Origin: Pseudomonas rhizophila
GTDB taxonomy: Bacteria; Pseudomonadota; Gammaproteobacteria; Pseudomonadales; Pseudomonadaceae
Assembly (NCBI RefSeq): GCF_003033885.1
Contig: NZ_CP024081.1
Location: 744,999-808,998, forward strand
Reading direction: 5' to 3'
DNA: 64,000 bases
This document shows positions 26,908 to 36,765 of this stretch, piece by piece; the first letter of the stretch is position 1, and the number at the start of each line of letters is the position of its first letter. Made by a program: the position numbers and the translations under genes. The notes beneath the pieces were generated by a model, which had not been told where the DNA came from, searched no databases, and saw only the letters and a list, made by a program, of their open reading frames with translations.

Positions 26908-27443
26908 TGAGCGAGTTCGAGGCCAGACGTGGCGCCGTGTCGGCGGCCCGTCAGTCGTTGTTCCTGGTGTTTTGCATCGGCAACGAACGCTACGCCCTGC
27001 AAGCCATCGATGTGGTGGAAGTGCTGCCGCGCTTGCCCCTCAAACCGATTGCCCAGGCACCGTCCTGGGTGGCGGGGGTGTTTGCCTGGCGCGGCGCGGT
27101 GGTGCCCGTGATCGATCTGTGCACGCTGACCTTCGGTCAGAGCGCCCAGACGCGTACCAGTACGAGACTGGTGCTGGTGCATTACCGACCCGACGCGCAG
27201 CAGGCGGGGCAGGTTCTGGGGCTGATTCTGGAACAGGCCACCGACACCTTGCGTTGCGATCCGGCGGATTTCCGACCTTATGGCTTGGATAACCCACAGG
27301 CGCCGTACCTGGGCCCGGTGCGCGAAGACGCGCAAGGCCTGTTGCAATGGGTGCGGGTCAATGACCTGCTCGACGAGTCGGTCCGTGCCGTGCTGTTTCC
27401 CACGCCGCCCTTGAACTTCGATGACCTCGAGGGACGGGCATGA
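26907..27443 (+). CDS. wspB: WspB, CheW-like scaffold
   Basis: 178-residue CheW-domain protein expected to couple WspA to the WspE kinase. Segments FLVFCIGNERYALQAIDVVEVLPRLPL, VAGVFAWRGAVVPVIDL and GLILEQATDTLRC are typical of CheW. Overlaps wspA by one base and wspC by four, so translation is coupled along the operon. Confidence 0.95.
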   Translation: MSEFEARRGAVSAARQSLFLVFCIGNERYALQAIDVVEVLPRLPLKPIAQAPSWVAGVFAWRGAVVPVIDLCTLTFGQSAQTRTSTRLVLVHYRPDAQQAGQVLGLILEQATDTLRCDPADFRPYGLDNPQAPYLGPVREDAQGLLQWVRVNDLLDESVRAVLFPTPPLNFDDLEGRA

Positions 27444-28717
27444 ACAGCGACCAGCGGTTTTTCGATTTTCTCAAGGTGCGCATCGGCCTGGATGTCACCT
27501 CCGTCGGCACCGCCATCATCGAGCGGGCCGTGCGCCAGCGCATCATTGCCGTGCCTGGGCGTGCGGCAGATGAGTACTGGCAATGCCTGCAACATTCTGC
27601 CCAGGAGCAACAGGCGCTGATCGAAGCGGTGATTGTCCCGGAGACCTGGTTCTTCCGTTATCCCGAGTCCTTCGCCACCCTCGCCAGGCTGGCCATCAAG
27701 CGTCTGGCCGAGATCAAGCACCTGCGTGCGCTGCGCATCCTCAGCTTGCCCTGCTCCACTGGCGAAGAGCCTTACTCCATTGCCATGGCGTTGCTCGACG
27801 CGGGCCTGGGACCGCATCAGTTCAAGGTAGACGCGCTGGACGTCAGTCCGCTGTCGATAGAACGTGCCAGGCAAGCGCTTTACGGCAGGAACTCGTTCCG
27901 TGGCGCCGACCTCGGCTTTCGCGAGCGATATTTCAGCGCCGAGGCAGAGGGGTATCGCCTCAGCGAGCGGGTGAGTGAACAGGTGCGTCTGCAAGTGGGC
28001 AACCTGCTGGATCCGACCTTGCTGGTGAACGAGGCCCCTTACGATTTTGTGTTCTGCCGCAATCTGCTGATCTATTTCGACCAGCCGACCCAGCAGCAGG
28101 TGTTCGAGGTGCTCAAGCGCCTGACCCACCAGGACGGCGTGCTGTTTATCGGCCCCGCCGAGGGCAGTTTGCTGGGGCGGTTGGGCATGCGTTCAATCGG
28201 GATTGCCCAGTCGTTTGCTTTCAGTCGCCAAGGTGCCCCGCAGCCACAGCCAGTGCCCGCCTTGATGTCGACGCCACTGCCGGCCCCGCTGCCGCTTGGC
28301 CAGGTCGCGCCTCGAGTCATTCCACCGGTGGTCCGGCCTCGGCCGTTCGCAGCCAGCGTGACCCCGATCACTGAGCCGAAAAACAGCGACGCCACTACCT
28401 TACTGGCCAATATCGCGGCGCTGGCCAATGCTGGCAAAAGCGCCGAAGCCCGTGCGGCCTGCCAGCAGTACCTGCGCAATCATGCGCCGGCGGCCCAAGT
28501 GTTCTACTGGCTGGGGCTGCTCAGTGACATGGCCGGTAGCGCGCTTGAGGCCCAGGGTTTTTATCGCAAGGCGCTCTATCTTGAACCGCAACACGCCGAG
28601 GCCCTGGTGCATCTGGCGGCGTTGCTGGCTTCCCAGGGAGACGCGGCCGGTGCCCGTCGATTGCAGGACCGCGCCGCTCGCAGCGGGCGCATGGCTGACA
28701 GTGAGCGTAAACAATGA
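27440..28717 (+). CDS. wspC: WspC, CheR-type methyltransferase with TPR region
   Basis: 425 residues. The CheR domain (about 10-270) methylates glutamates of WspA using S-adenosylmethionine: ETWFFRYPESF, SLPCSTGEEPYSIAMALLD (cofactor loop), RNLLIYFD and LFIGPAEG are characteristic. A proline-rich linker (about 270-310) leads to TPR-like helices (about 320-420; VFYWLGLLSDMAGSALEAQGFYRKALYLEP). It counteracts WspF and raises signalling. ATGA overlaps with both neighbours. Confidence 0.95.
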   Translation: MNSDQRFFDFLKVRIGLDVTSVGTAIIERAVRQRIIAVPGRAADEYWQCLQHSAQEQQALIEAVIVPETWFFRYPESFATLARLAIKRLAEIKHLRALRILSLPCSTGEEPYSIAMALLDAGLGPHQFKVDALDVSPLSIERARQALYGRNSFRGADLGFRERYFSAEAEGYRLSERVSEQVRLQVGNLLDPTLLVNEAPYDFVFCRNLLIYFDQPTQQQVFEVLKRLTHQDGVLFIGPAEGSLLGRLGMRSIGIAQSFAFSRQGAPQPQPVPALMSTPLPAPLPLGQVAPRVIPPVVRPRPFAASVTPITEPKNSDATTLLANIAALANAGKSAEARAACQQYLRNHAPAAQVFYWLGLLSDMAGSALEAQGFYRKALYLEPQHAEALVHLAALLASQGDAAGARRLQDRAARSGRMADSERKQ

Positions 28718-29385
28718 GTGGTTCGGCTAATGACAACCTGACCCATGACGATGCCCAGGCCATCGACGATTGCTGGAATCGCATCGGGGTGCATGGCGAT
28801 AAATCCTGTCCGTTGCTGGCCGAGCATATTCACTGCCGCAACTGCGCGGTGTATTCGGCGGCTGCCACCCGTTTGCTCGATCGCTACACCTTGCAGCACG
28901 ACGACCGGGATCTGGCCCACGCGCCGCTGGACACCGATATCGTCACACGATCGCTGTTGATGTTCCGACTGGGCGAAGAGTGGCTGGGCCTGACCACCCG
29001 CAGTCTGGTGGAAGTGGCGCCGTTGCAGCCGATTCACTCGCTGCCCCACCAGCGCTCGCGGGCCTTGTTGGGCGTGGCGAATGTGCGCGGGGCCTTGGTG
29101 GCCTGCCTGTCGCTGGTGGAACTGTTGGACCTGGAACCCGGCGGGGCAGTGGTGGCCGGCGCGCGGGTCATGCCGCGCATGTTGATCGTCGCGGCCCAGG
29201 GCGGTCCGGTAGTGGTGCCGGTGGACGAGGTGGACGGCATTCACGCCATTGATGAGCGCGTCCTGGGCGCGGCCTCGCAATCGGCGGCCAAGTACACCCG
29301 TGGCGTATTGAAGTTCAAGGGCCGCAGCCTGCGCTGGCTGGACGAAGAACAATTGTTGTCCGCCATGACCCGGAGCCTGTCATGA
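28714..29385 (+). CDS. wspD: WspD, CheW-like scaffold with Cys-containing N-terminus
   Basis: 223-residue second CheW-domain protein of the Wsp complex (CheW part about 65-215; FRLGEEWLGLTTRSLVEV, ALLGVANVRGALVACLSL, VPVDEVDGIHAI). The N-terminal region has four cysteines, C20, C32, C41 and C44, in DDCWNRIGVHGDKSCP and HIHCRNCAVYS, a pattern kept in WspD proteins. Four-base overlaps with wspC and wspE. Confidence 0.95.
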   Translation: MSGSANDNLTHDDAQAIDDCWNRIGVHGDKSCPLLAEHIHCRNCAVYSAAATRLLDRYTLQHDDRDLAHAPLDTDIVTRSLLMFRLGEEWLGLTTRSLVEVAPLQPIHSLPHQRSRALLGVANVRGALVACLSLVELLDLEPGGAVVAGARVMPRMLIVAAQGGPVVVPVDEVDGIHAIDERVLGAASQSAAKYTRGVLKFKGRSLRWLDEEQLLSAMTRSLS

Positions 29386-31643
29386 CCCCTGATCAAATGC
29401 GTGACGCCTCGTTGCTGGAGTTGTTCAGCCTGGAAGCCGAAGCCCAGACTCAGGTGCTCAGCGCCGGCCTGCTGGCCCTGGAACGCGACCCGACCCAGGC
29501 CGATTATCTTGAATCGTGCATGCGCGCGGCCCATTCCCTCAAGGGCGCGGCGCGGATCGTTGGCGTGAACGCCGGGGTCAGCGTGGCGCATGTCATGGAG
29601 GATTGCCTGGTCAGCGCCCAGGAGCGTCGCCTGGTCCTGCGCGCCGAGCACATCGACGCCTTGCTGCAAGGCACCGACCTGTTGACGCGAATTGCCACGC
29701 CAGGCAACAGCGTCGGAGCCCAGGACGTCGATGCGTATGTGGCGTTGATGGGGCAACTGCTCGATCCTGCCGCTGCGCAAGCGCCTGTCGTGTCGCCGCG
29801 AATCGAGATGCAAGCGGAGGCTTTTCGCGTTGAGCCGGCCGAGGCAGAACCGCTCGCGGCAACGGAACCGCTGCCCAAGGGGAAGCGGGTCACCGAAGGG
29901 GGCGAGCGGGTCTTGCGGGTCACCGCCGAGCGCCTCAATAGCCTGTTGGACCTGTCCAGTAAATCCTTGGTGGAAACCCAGCGCCTCAAGCCCTGGCTGG
30001 CGACGATGCAGCGGCTCAAGCGCCAACAGAGCAACGGCTTGCGGGCCTTGGAAGAGCTGAATGTGCACCTCAAGGAACATGCGTTGAGTTTGCAGGCCGA
30101 GGAAGCGCTCAACGACGCCCGCCGTTTGCTGGCCGAAACCCAGCAATTGCTGGCGCAGAAAACCGCGGAGATGGACGAGTTCGCCTGGCAGGCCGGTCAG
30201 CGAGCACAGGTGTTGTACGACACGGCGCTGGCCTGTCGCATGCGACCGTTTGCCGATGTGCTCTCCGGCCAGGCCCGGATGGTCCGTGACCTGGGGCGCA
30301 GCCTGGGCAAGCAGGTGCGCCTGGAGATTGAGGGTGATAAAACCCAGGTCGACCGCGACGTGCTGGAAAGACTCGAAGCGCCGCTGACCCATCTGCTGCG
30401 CAACGCCGTAGACCATGGCATCGAATCTCCGGAGCAACGGGTGCTGGCCGGCAAGCCCGCCGAAGGCCTGATCCGCTTGCGCGCCTCCCATCAGGCTGGC
30501 CTGCTGGTGCTGGAACTGGCGGACGACGGCGCCGGTGTGGACCTGGAACGGGTGCGGCGCAGCGTCGTCGAACGAGGGCTTTCCCCTGAGCAGACCGCAG
30601 CCAATTTGAGCGAAGAGGAACTGCTGACGTTCCTGTTCCTGCCCGGCTTCAGCCTGCGCGACACCGTCACTGAGGTGTCCGGGCGCGGCGTCGGCCTGGA
30701 CGCCGTCCAGCATATGGTCCGGCAGTTGCGCGGCGCGGTGGTGCTGGAGCAGACAGCGGGCGAGGGCAGCCGCTTCCATCTTGAGGTGCCGCTGACGCTC
30801 TCAGTGGTGCGCAGCCTGGTGGTGGAAGTCGGCGGGGAAGCCTACGCCTTTCCCCTGGCTCACATCGAGCGCATGTGCGATCTCGCTCCTGAGGACATTG
30901 TGCAGGTCGAAGGGCGCCAGCACTTCTGGCACGAAGGGCGGCATGTCGGGCTGGTCGCCGCCAGTCAGTTGCTCAATCGTCCGGCATCACAGAACAGCAG
31001 CCAGGCGCTCAAGGTCGTGGTGATCCGTGAGCGCGAGGCCATCTACGGCGTGGCGGTCGAACGGTTCATCGGTGAGCGCACGCTGGTGGTCCTGCCCCTG
31101 GACGAACGCCTGGGCAAGATCCAGGACATCTCCGCCGGGGCCTTGCTGGACGATGGTTCGGTGGTGCTGATCGTCGATGTCGAAGACCTGCTGCGCTCGG
31201 TGGACAAGTTGCTCGACACCGGGCGCCTGGAACGCATCGCCCGCCAGAACCAGACGCAGACACCGCGCAAGCGGATCCTGGTGGTGGACGACTCCCTGAC
31301 CGTGCGCGAGCTGCAACGCAAGCTGTTGCTCAATCGTGGGTATGACGTGGCGGTGGCCGTGGACGGCATGGACGGCTGGAACGCGCTGCGAGCGGAGGAT
31401 TTCGACCTGCTGATCACCGACATCGACATGCCGCGCATGGACGGCATCGAGCTGGTGTCGCTGTTGCGGCGCGATAACCGTCTGCAGTCGCTGCCGGTGA
31501 TGGTGGTGTCTTACAAGGATCGTGAAGAAGATCGTCGCCGTGGCCTGGATGCCGGCGCTGACTATTATCTAGCCAAGGCCAGTTTCCATGACGACGCCTT
31601 GCTTGATGCCGTCGTCGAATTGATCGGAGGAGCACGCGCTTGA
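29382..31643 (+). CDS. wspE: WspE, hybrid CheA-type histidine kinase
   Basis: 753-residue kinase that phosphorylates WspR and WspF. HPt domain with H51 (MRAAHSLKGAARIVGV), dimerisation/linker helices (about 180-290), HATPase domain (about 300-465; LLRNAVDHGIESPEQR, LADDGAGVDLERVRR, SGRGVGLDAVQHMV), CheW-like domain (about 468-610) and a C-terminal receiver (about 630-750) with VVDDS, phospho-acceptor D680 in LLITDIDMPRMDG and conserved Lys in YYLAKASF. All key residues are present. It overlaps wspD by four bases and the wspF start. Confidence 0.96.
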   Translation: MTPDQMRDASLLELFSLEAEAQTQVLSAGLLALERDPTQADYLESCMRAAHSLKGAARIVGVNAGVSVAHVMEDCLVSAQERRLVLRAEHIDALLQGTDLLTRIATPGNSVGAQDVDAYVALMGQLLDPAAAQAPVVSPRIEMQAEAFRVEPAEAEPLAATEPLPKGKRVTEGGERVLRVTAERLNSLLDLSSKSLVETQRLKPWLATMQRLKRQQSNGLRALEELNVHLKEHALSLQAEEALNDARRLLAETQQLLAQKTAEMDEFAWQAGQRAQVLYDTALACRMRPFADVLSGQARMVRDLGRSLGKQVRLEIEGDKTQVDRDVLERLEAPLTHLLRNAVDHGIESPEQRVLAGKPAEGLIRLRASHQAGLLVLELADDGAGVDLERVRRSVVERGLSPEQTAANLSEEELLTFLFLPGFSLRDTVTEVSGRGVGLDAVQHMVRQLRGAVVLEQTAGEGSRFHLEVPLTLSVVRSLVVEVGGEAYAFPLAHIERMCDLAPEDIVQVEGRQHFWHEGRHVGLVAASQLLNRPASQNSSQALKVVVIREREAIYGVAVERFIGERTLVVLPLDERLGKIQDISAGALLDDGSVVLIVDVEDLLRSVDKLLDTGRLERIARQNQTQTPRKRILVVDDSLTVRELQRKLLLNRGYDVAVAVDGMDGWNALRAEDFDLLITDIDMPRMDGIELVSLLRRDNRLQSLPVMVVSYKDREEDRRRGLDAGADYYLAKASFHDDALLDAVVELIGGARA

Positions 31644-32650
31644 AGATCGCCATCGTCAATGACATGCCCCTGGCGGTCGAAGCCCTGCGCCGTGCCCTGG
31701 CTTTCGAGCCGGCGCACCAGTTGGTCTGGGTGGCCGCCAACGGTGCCGAGGCGGTTCAGCGTTGCGCCGAATACACCCCGGACCTGATTCTGATGGACCT
31801 GCTCATGCCCATCATGGATGGCGTGGAGGCGACCCGGCGGATCATGGCCGAAACCCCGTGCGCCATTGTGATTGTCACCGGTGACAGCCAGCAGAACGTT
31901 CACCGGGTGTTCGAAGCCATGGGGTATGGCGCGCTGGATGTGGTTGATACCCCTACCTTGGGGGTGGGCAACCCCGCGGATGCGGCGGCACCGCTGCTGC
32001 GCAAGATCACCAACATCGGTTGGCTGATCGGTGAGCGCAATCACGGTGAGCGCGCTGCGCCGGCTGCGCAGCGGATGTCGGTGTCACGCAATAGCCTGAT
32101 TGCCATCGGGTCGTCGGCGGGTGGGCCGGCCGCGCTGGAGATCCTGCTCAAGGGCCTGCCCCGTCATTTCGCCCCGGCCATTGTGCTGGTCCAGCATGTG
32201 GACGAGGTGTTTGCTGCGGGCATGGCCCAATGGCTGAGCAGTGCGTCAGGCCACCAGGTGCGCCTGGCCCGGCACGGCGAGCCGCCGCAAAGCGGTACGG
32301 TGCTGCTGGCCGGCACCAACCACCATCTGCGCCTATTGAAAAACGGCACCCTGGCCTACACCGCCGAGCCGGTCAACGAGATCTACCGGCCGTCCATCGA
32401 CGTATTTTTCGAGAGCGTCGCCCACTTCTGGAGCGGTGACGCGGTAGGCGTTTTGCTCACTGGCATGGGCCGCGACGGTGCCCAAGGGCTTAAACTCATG
32501 CGCCAGCAGGGCTATCTGACCATCGCCCAGGACCAGCAGAGCAGCGCGGTGTACGGCATGCCCAAAGCGGCCGCGGCCATCGACGCGGCTGCGCAGATTC
32601 TTGCGCTGGACCATATAGCGCCACGGTTAGTGGAGATTTTTACCCAATGA
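31640..32650 (+). CDS. wspF: WspF, CheB-type methylesterase
   Basis: 336-residue response-regulator methylesterase that demethylates WspA and so restrains the pathway; its loss locks the system on and gives wrinkly colonies in P. fluorescens. Receiver domain (1-125) with D53 (LILMDLLMPIMDG); CheB catalytic triad S159 (GSSAGGP), H186 (VLVQHVDE) and D279 (TGMGRDGAQG). All are intact. The start codon is TTG at 31640, overlapping the wspE stop as TTGA, with GGAGGA 8 nt upstream; a TTG start may keep its level low. Confidence 0.95.
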   Translation: MKIAIVNDMPLAVEALRRALAFEPAHQLVWVAANGAEAVQRCAEYTPDLILMDLLMPIMDGVEATRRIMAETPCAIVIVTGDSQQNVHRVFEAMGYGALDVVDTPTLGVGNPADAAAPLLRKITNIGWLIGERNHGERAAPAAQRMSVSRNSLIAIGSSAGGPAALEILLKGLPRHFAPAIVLVQHVDEVFAAGMAQWLSSASGHQVRLARHGEPPQSGTVLLAGTNHHLRLLKNGTLAYTAEPVNEIYRPSIDVFFESVAHFWSGDAVGVLLTGMGRDGAQGLKLMRQQGYLTIAQDQQSSAVYGMPKAAAAIDAAAQILALDHIAPRLVEIFTQ

Positions 32651-32696
32651 AGAACCCCGGCAGCCTTGTCCACCAGCCGTATTCAGGTGAGTTCCC

Positions 32697-33698
32697 ATGA
32701 GTGATTTACAGCTCGACGATTTCAAGCGTGACGAGAACGCGGCCATGGTCTTGCTCGTCGACGACCAGGCGATGATCGGCGAGGCGGTGCGGCGCGGGCT
32801 GGCCAATGAAGAGAACATCGACGTTCACTTCTGCGCCGACCCACACCAGGCCATCGCCCATGCGGTCCGCATCAAGCCAACGGTGATCCTCCAGGACCTG
32901 GTGATGCCCGGTCTTGATGGCTTGAGCCTGGTGCGCGAATACCGTAACCATCCGGCGACCCGGGATATTCCGATCATTGTCCTGTCCACCAAGGAGGACC
33001 CGCTGGTCAAAAGCGCGGCGTTCGCCGCCGGGGCCAACGATTACCTGGTCAAGTTGCCGGACAACATCGAACTGGTGGCGCGCATTCGCTACCACTCGCG
33101 GTCCTACATGATGCTGCTGCAACGCGATGCGGCCTATCGCGCCCTGCGGGTCAGCCAGCAGCAACTGCTCGACACCAATCTGGTGCTGCAACGGCTGATG
33201 AATTCCGACGGTCTGACCGGGCTGTCCAACCGCCGGCACTTCGATGAATACCTGGAGCTGGAGTGGAGAAGGGCGCTGCGGGACCAGTCCCAGCTCTCGC
33301 TGTTGATGATCGACGTGGATTACTTCAAGTCCTTCAACGACAATTTCGGCCACCTGGAGGGGGACGAAGCCCTGCGCAAGGTCGCCACGGCGATCCGTGA
33401 TGCGTGCAGTCGTCCGTCCGACCTGCCGGCCCGTTACGGCAGCGAGGAGTTCGCCCTGGTCTTGCCCAGCACCTCGGCTGGCGGCGCGCGGTTGATGGCC
33501 GAAAAGCTGCGCCAGAGCGTCGTTGCCCTGAACATCCCCCACATCACGCCTCATGAGGGGGCGAACCTGACTGTCAGCGTTGGCGTCTCGACCTTCACGC
33601 CACAGCAAGGTGGCGATTGCCGCCAGCTGATTTCGGCGGCGGACAAAGGGCTGTACACGGCCAAGCACAATGGGCGTAATCGGGTGGGTATCGAGTAG
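32697..33698 (+). CDS. wspR: WspR, response regulator diguanylate cyclase with GSEEF active site
   Basis: 333-residue output protein of the Wsp system that makes c-di-GMP when phosphorylated by WspE. Receiver (about 15-135) with VDD at 21-23, phospho-acceptor D67 (LQDLVMPG) and conserved Lys in DYLVKLPD; coiled-coil linker (about 145-170); GGDEF domain (about 172-333). The inhibitory I-site RPSD (239-242) is intact, but the active-site motif reads G248-S249-E-E-F where WspR proteins have GGEEF, owing to AGC at 33441-33443. The second glycine lines the GTP site, so activity may be altered. It is 46 bp after wspF, with a GGTGAG ribosome binding site. Confidence 0.95.
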   Translation: MSDLQLDDFKRDENAAMVLLVDDQAMIGEAVRRGLANEENIDVHFCADPHQAIAHAVRIKPTVILQDLVMPGLDGLSLVREYRNHPATRDIPIIVLSTKEDPLVKSAAFAAGANDYLVKLPDNIELVARIRYHSRSYMMLLQRDAAYRALRVSQQQLLDTNLVLQRLMNSDGLTGLSNRRHFDEYLELEWRRALRDQSQLSLLMIDVDYFKSFNDNFGHLEGDEALRKVATAIRDACSRPSDLPARYGSEEFALVLPSTSAGGARLMAEKLRQSVVALNIPHITPHEGANLTVSVGVSTFTPQQGGDCRQLISAADKGLYTAKHNGRNRVGIE

Positions 33699-33723
33699 TG
33701 CGTCCGGCCGGCTGGAGAGTTCT

Positions 33724-33856
33724 TGTGGCGAGGGAGCTTGCTCCCGCTGGGGCGCGTAGCGGCCCCTAAACCAGATAACTCGGTGAGTCAGGTTGACTGA
33801 GCTGTGTTTTTTTAGGGCTGCTGCGCAGCCCAGCGGGAGCAAGCTCCCTCGCCACA
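33724..33856. repeat. REPIN-like doublet (type B, long spacer)
   Basis: TGTGGCGAGGGAGCTTGCTC and its inverted copy flank a centre containing GGGGCGCGTAGCGGCCCC and GGGCTGCTGCGCAGCCC palindromes. A possible -10 box TATACT for prfB follows at 33911-33916. Confidence 0.87.
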
Positions 33857-33955
33857 AGAATTGGTGTCCCTAAAGCCGCCAGGCGGGCTGCCGCTGGCGC
33901 TTGATTACGTTATACTCGCCGGCTTTCAAAAGTTCGCCAACGAGTGCTGCCCGCC

Positions 33956-35051
33956 ATGGAAATCAACCCGATCCTGAACACCATCAAGGACCTGTCCGAG
34001 CGCTCCGAAACTATTCGGGGGTATCTTTGACTACGATCAAAAGCATGAGCGTCTGACCGAAGTCAATCGCGAGCTTGAAGATCCGAATGTCTGGAACAAC
34101 CCGTCGTACGCCCAGGAACTGGGCCGCGAGCGCGCTGCGCTGGCGCAGATCGTCGAGACCCTGGATGAAATGTCCAGCGGCCTGGCCGACTGCCGCGACC
34201 TGTTGGACATGGCTGTCGAAGAAAACGATGAAGGTGCCGTCGGCGATGTCGTCGCCGAGCTGACACGCCTCGAGGAGGCGTTGGCCAAGCTGGAATTCCG
34301 GCGCATGTTCAGTGGCGAGATGGATGCCAACAACGCCTACCTGGACATCCAGGCCGGTTCCGGCGGCACCGAAGCCCAGGACTGGGCCAACATCCTGCTG
34401 CGCATGTACCTGCGCTGGGCCGACAAACGCGGCTTCGACGCGACCATCATGGAACTGTCGGCCGGTGAAGTCGCCGGAATCAAGGGTGCCACCGTGCACA
34501 TCAAGGGCGAATACGCCTTTGGCTGGCTGCGCACCGAGATCGGCGTCCATCGCCTGGTGCGCAAAAGTCCGTTCGACTCCGGTAACCGTCGTCACACGTC
34601 GTTCTCGGCGGTGTTCGTTTCGCCGGAAATCGATGACAACATCGAAATCGACATCAACCCGTCGGACCTGCGCATCGACACTTACCGTTCCTCCGGGGCC
34701 GGTGGCCAGCACGTTAACACCACCGACTCGGCCGTACGGATTACCCACGTACCGACCAACACCGTGGTCAGTTGCCAGAACGAACGCTCCCAGCACGCGA
34801 ACAAAGACACCGCGATGAAAATGCTGCGGGCCCGTTTGTACGAGCAGGAAGTGCAGAAGCGCAACGCGGCGTCCCAGGCCCTGGAAGACACCAAGTCGGA
34901 CATCGGCTGGGGTCACCAGATCCGTTCGTATGTACTTGACGCCTCGCGGATCAAGGACCTGCGCACCAGCATCGAACGCAGCGACTGTGACAAGGTGCTC
35001 GACGGCGACATCGACGAATACCTGATCGCCAGCCTCAAACAAGGGCTGTAA
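33956..35051 (+). CDS. prfB: Peptide chain release factor 2 (programmed +1 frameshift)
   Basis: RF2 recognises UGA and UAA stop codons. The gene starts at ATG 33956; frame 1 runs 24 codons to an in-frame TGA at 34028-34030, and the rest continues in the +1 frame from GAC 34029 to 35051, giving 364 residues. The SPF codon-recognition motif (KSPFDSG) and GGQ peptide-release motif ([16 protein letters not shown]) are intact. Frameshifting at the early UGA lets RF2 regulate itself. A reading that starts at 34170 misses the N-terminus. lysS lies 110 bp downstream, the usual prfB-lysS pair. Confidence 0.97.
34016..34031 (+). promoter_or_regulatory. prfB programmed +1 frameshift site
   Basis: CGGGGGTATCTTTGAC: a Shine-Dalgarno-like GGGGG, three bases, then the slippery CTT before UGA-C. 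From GGGGG onward this is identical to the E. coli site. Confidence 0.96.
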
Positions 35052-35160
35052 CGCGACCCCCATGCGGCGGACAGGCACGCTTCCAACCAGGAGCGAGGCC
35101 TGGCCGCAAACTCCGGCCCGGGGCCGGGGGCAACGAACCTGTGATGGAATCTTTAAAGAC

Positions 35161-36663
35161 ATGAGCGACCTAGAACTCGACCCGCAAGCCCTGCAACAGG
35201 AAGAAAACTCCCTGATCGCCCTGCGCAAGGAAAAGCTTGCTGCCGAGCGCGCCAAGGGCCAGGCCTTCCCCAACGACTTCCGCCGCGACGCCTACTGCGA
35301 CGTCTTGCAGAAGCAGTATGCGGACAAGACCAAGGAAGAGCTGGCCGAGGCGGCGATTCCAGTCAAGGTGGCCGGTCGTATCATGCTCAACCGTGGTTCG
35401 TTCATGGTGATCCAGGACATGACCGGGCGCATCCAGGTCTACGTCAACCGCAAGACCCTGCCGGAAGAAACCCTGGCCGCCGTCAAGACCTGGGACCTGG
35501 GCGACATCATTGCCGCCGAAGGCACCCTGGCCCGTTCCGGCAAGGGCGACCTGTACGTCGAAATGACCAACGTGCGCCTGCTGACCAAGTCCCTGCGCCC
35601 ACTGCCGGACAAGCACCACGGCCTGACCGACACCGAGCAACGCTATCGTCAGCGTTACGTCGACCTGATCGTCAACGAAGACGTGCGCCAGACCTTCCGC
35701 GTGCGCTCGCAGGTCATCGCCCACATCCGCAGCTTCCTGATGAAGCGTGACTTCCTTGAAGTCGAAACGCCGATGCTGCAGACCATCCCCGGCGGTGCGG
35801 CGGCCAAGCCGTTCGAAACCCACCACAACGCCCTGGACATGGAAATGTTCCTGCGTATCGCGCCAGAGCTGTACCTCAAGCGCCTGGTGGTGGGTGGCTT
35901 CGAGAAAGTCTTCGAGATCAACCGCAACTTCCGTAACGAAGGCGTTTCGACCCGGCACAACCCCGAGTTCACCATGCTCGAGTTCTACCAGGCCTACGCC
36001 GACTACGAAGACAACATGGACCTGACCGAGGAGCTGTTCCGCGAACTGGCGCAGCTGGTGCTCGGGACCACCGACGTGCCGTACGGCGACAAGGTGTTCC
36101 ATTTCGGCGAACCGTTCGTGCGCCTGTCGGTGTTCGACTCGATCCTCAAGTACAACCCGGACATCACCGCGGCCGACCTGCAGGACATCGAAAAGGCCCG
36201 CGCCATCGCCAAGAAGGCCGGCGCCAAGGTGCTCGGCTTCGAGGGTCTGGGCAAGCTGCAAGTGATGATTTTCGAAGAGTTGGTCGAGCACAAGCTGGAG
36301 CAGCCGCATTTCATCACCCAGTACCCGTTCGAAGTGTCGCCGCTGGCCCGTCGCAATGACGAGAACCCAAGCGTGACCGACCGTTTCGAGCTGTTCATCG
36401 GTGGTCGCGAAATCGCCAACGCCTACTCCGAGCTCAACGACGCAGAAGATCAGGCAGAGCGTTTCATGGCCCAGGTGGCCGACAAGGACGCCGGCGACGA
36501 CGAGGCCATGCACTACGATGCCGACTTCGTTCGCGCCCTTGAGTACGGCATGCCGCCGACGGCCGGCGAAGGCATCGGCATCGATCGCCTGGTGATGTTG
36601 CTGACCAACTCACCGTCGATCCGGGATGTCATTCTTTTCCCGCACATGCGGCCCCAAGCGTAA
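35161..36663 (+). CDS. lysS: Lysyl-tRNA synthetase (class II)
   Basis: Charges tRNA-Lys. 500 residues. The N-terminal OB-fold anticodon-binding domain (about 60-150; [20 protein letters not shown]) precedes the class II catalytic core with motif 1 ([10 protein letters not shown]), motif 2 ([26 protein letters not shown]) and motif 3 ([15 protein letters not shown]). ATG 35161 begins MSDLELD, the expected start; the open frame back to 35062 is not conserved. Followed by a strong terminator. Confidence 0.97.
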   Translation: MSDLELDPQALQQEENSLIALRKEKLAAERAKGQAFPNDFRRDAYCDVLQKQYADKTKEELAEAAIPVKVAGRIMLNRGSFMVIQDMTGRIQVYVNRKTLPEETLAAVKTWDLGDIIAAEGTLARSGKGDLYVEMTNVRLLTKSLRPLPDKHHGLTDTEQRYRQRYVDLIVNEDVRQTFRVRSQVIAHIRSFLMKRDFLEVETPMLQTIPGGAAAKPFETHHNALDMEMFLRIAPELYLKRLVVGGFEKVFEINRNFRNEGVSTRHNPEFTMLEFYQAYADYEDNMDLTEELFRELAQLVLGTTDVPYGDKVFHFGEPFVRLSVFDSILKYNPDITAADLQDIEKARAIAKKAGAKVLGFEGLGKLQVMIFEELVEHKLEQPHFITQYPFEVSPLARRNDENPSVTDRFELFIGGREIANAYSELNDAEDQAERFMAQVADKDAGDDEAMHYDADFVRALEYGMPPTAGEGIGIDRLVMLLTNSPSIRDVILFPHMRPQA

Positions 36664-36674
36664 GTGTTTCAATT

Positions 36675-36704
36675 AAAAAGCCGCCTCGAACAGGCGGCTT
36701 TTTA
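36675..36704 (+). terminator. Rho-independent terminator of prfB-lysS
   Basis: AAAAAGCCGCCT / AGGCGGCTTTTT around a 5-nt loop, 12 bp after the lysS stop. Confidence 0.93.
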
Positions 36705-36765
36705 TTGCCTGTCTGGTACAAACGTATCAATTGGTTAATTTTGAAATAGCGAGGAAAGACCTGTC

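Noticed and set aside
29241..30779. 512-codon minus-strand frame over wspD-wspE
   Set aside because: Complement of well-supported genes with overlapping start/stop coupling; no independent ribosome binding site or domain.
33956..34030. prfB as a frameshifted pseudogene
   Set aside because: The early TGA sits in the exact recoding context (GGGGG, CTT TGA C), so it is programmed.
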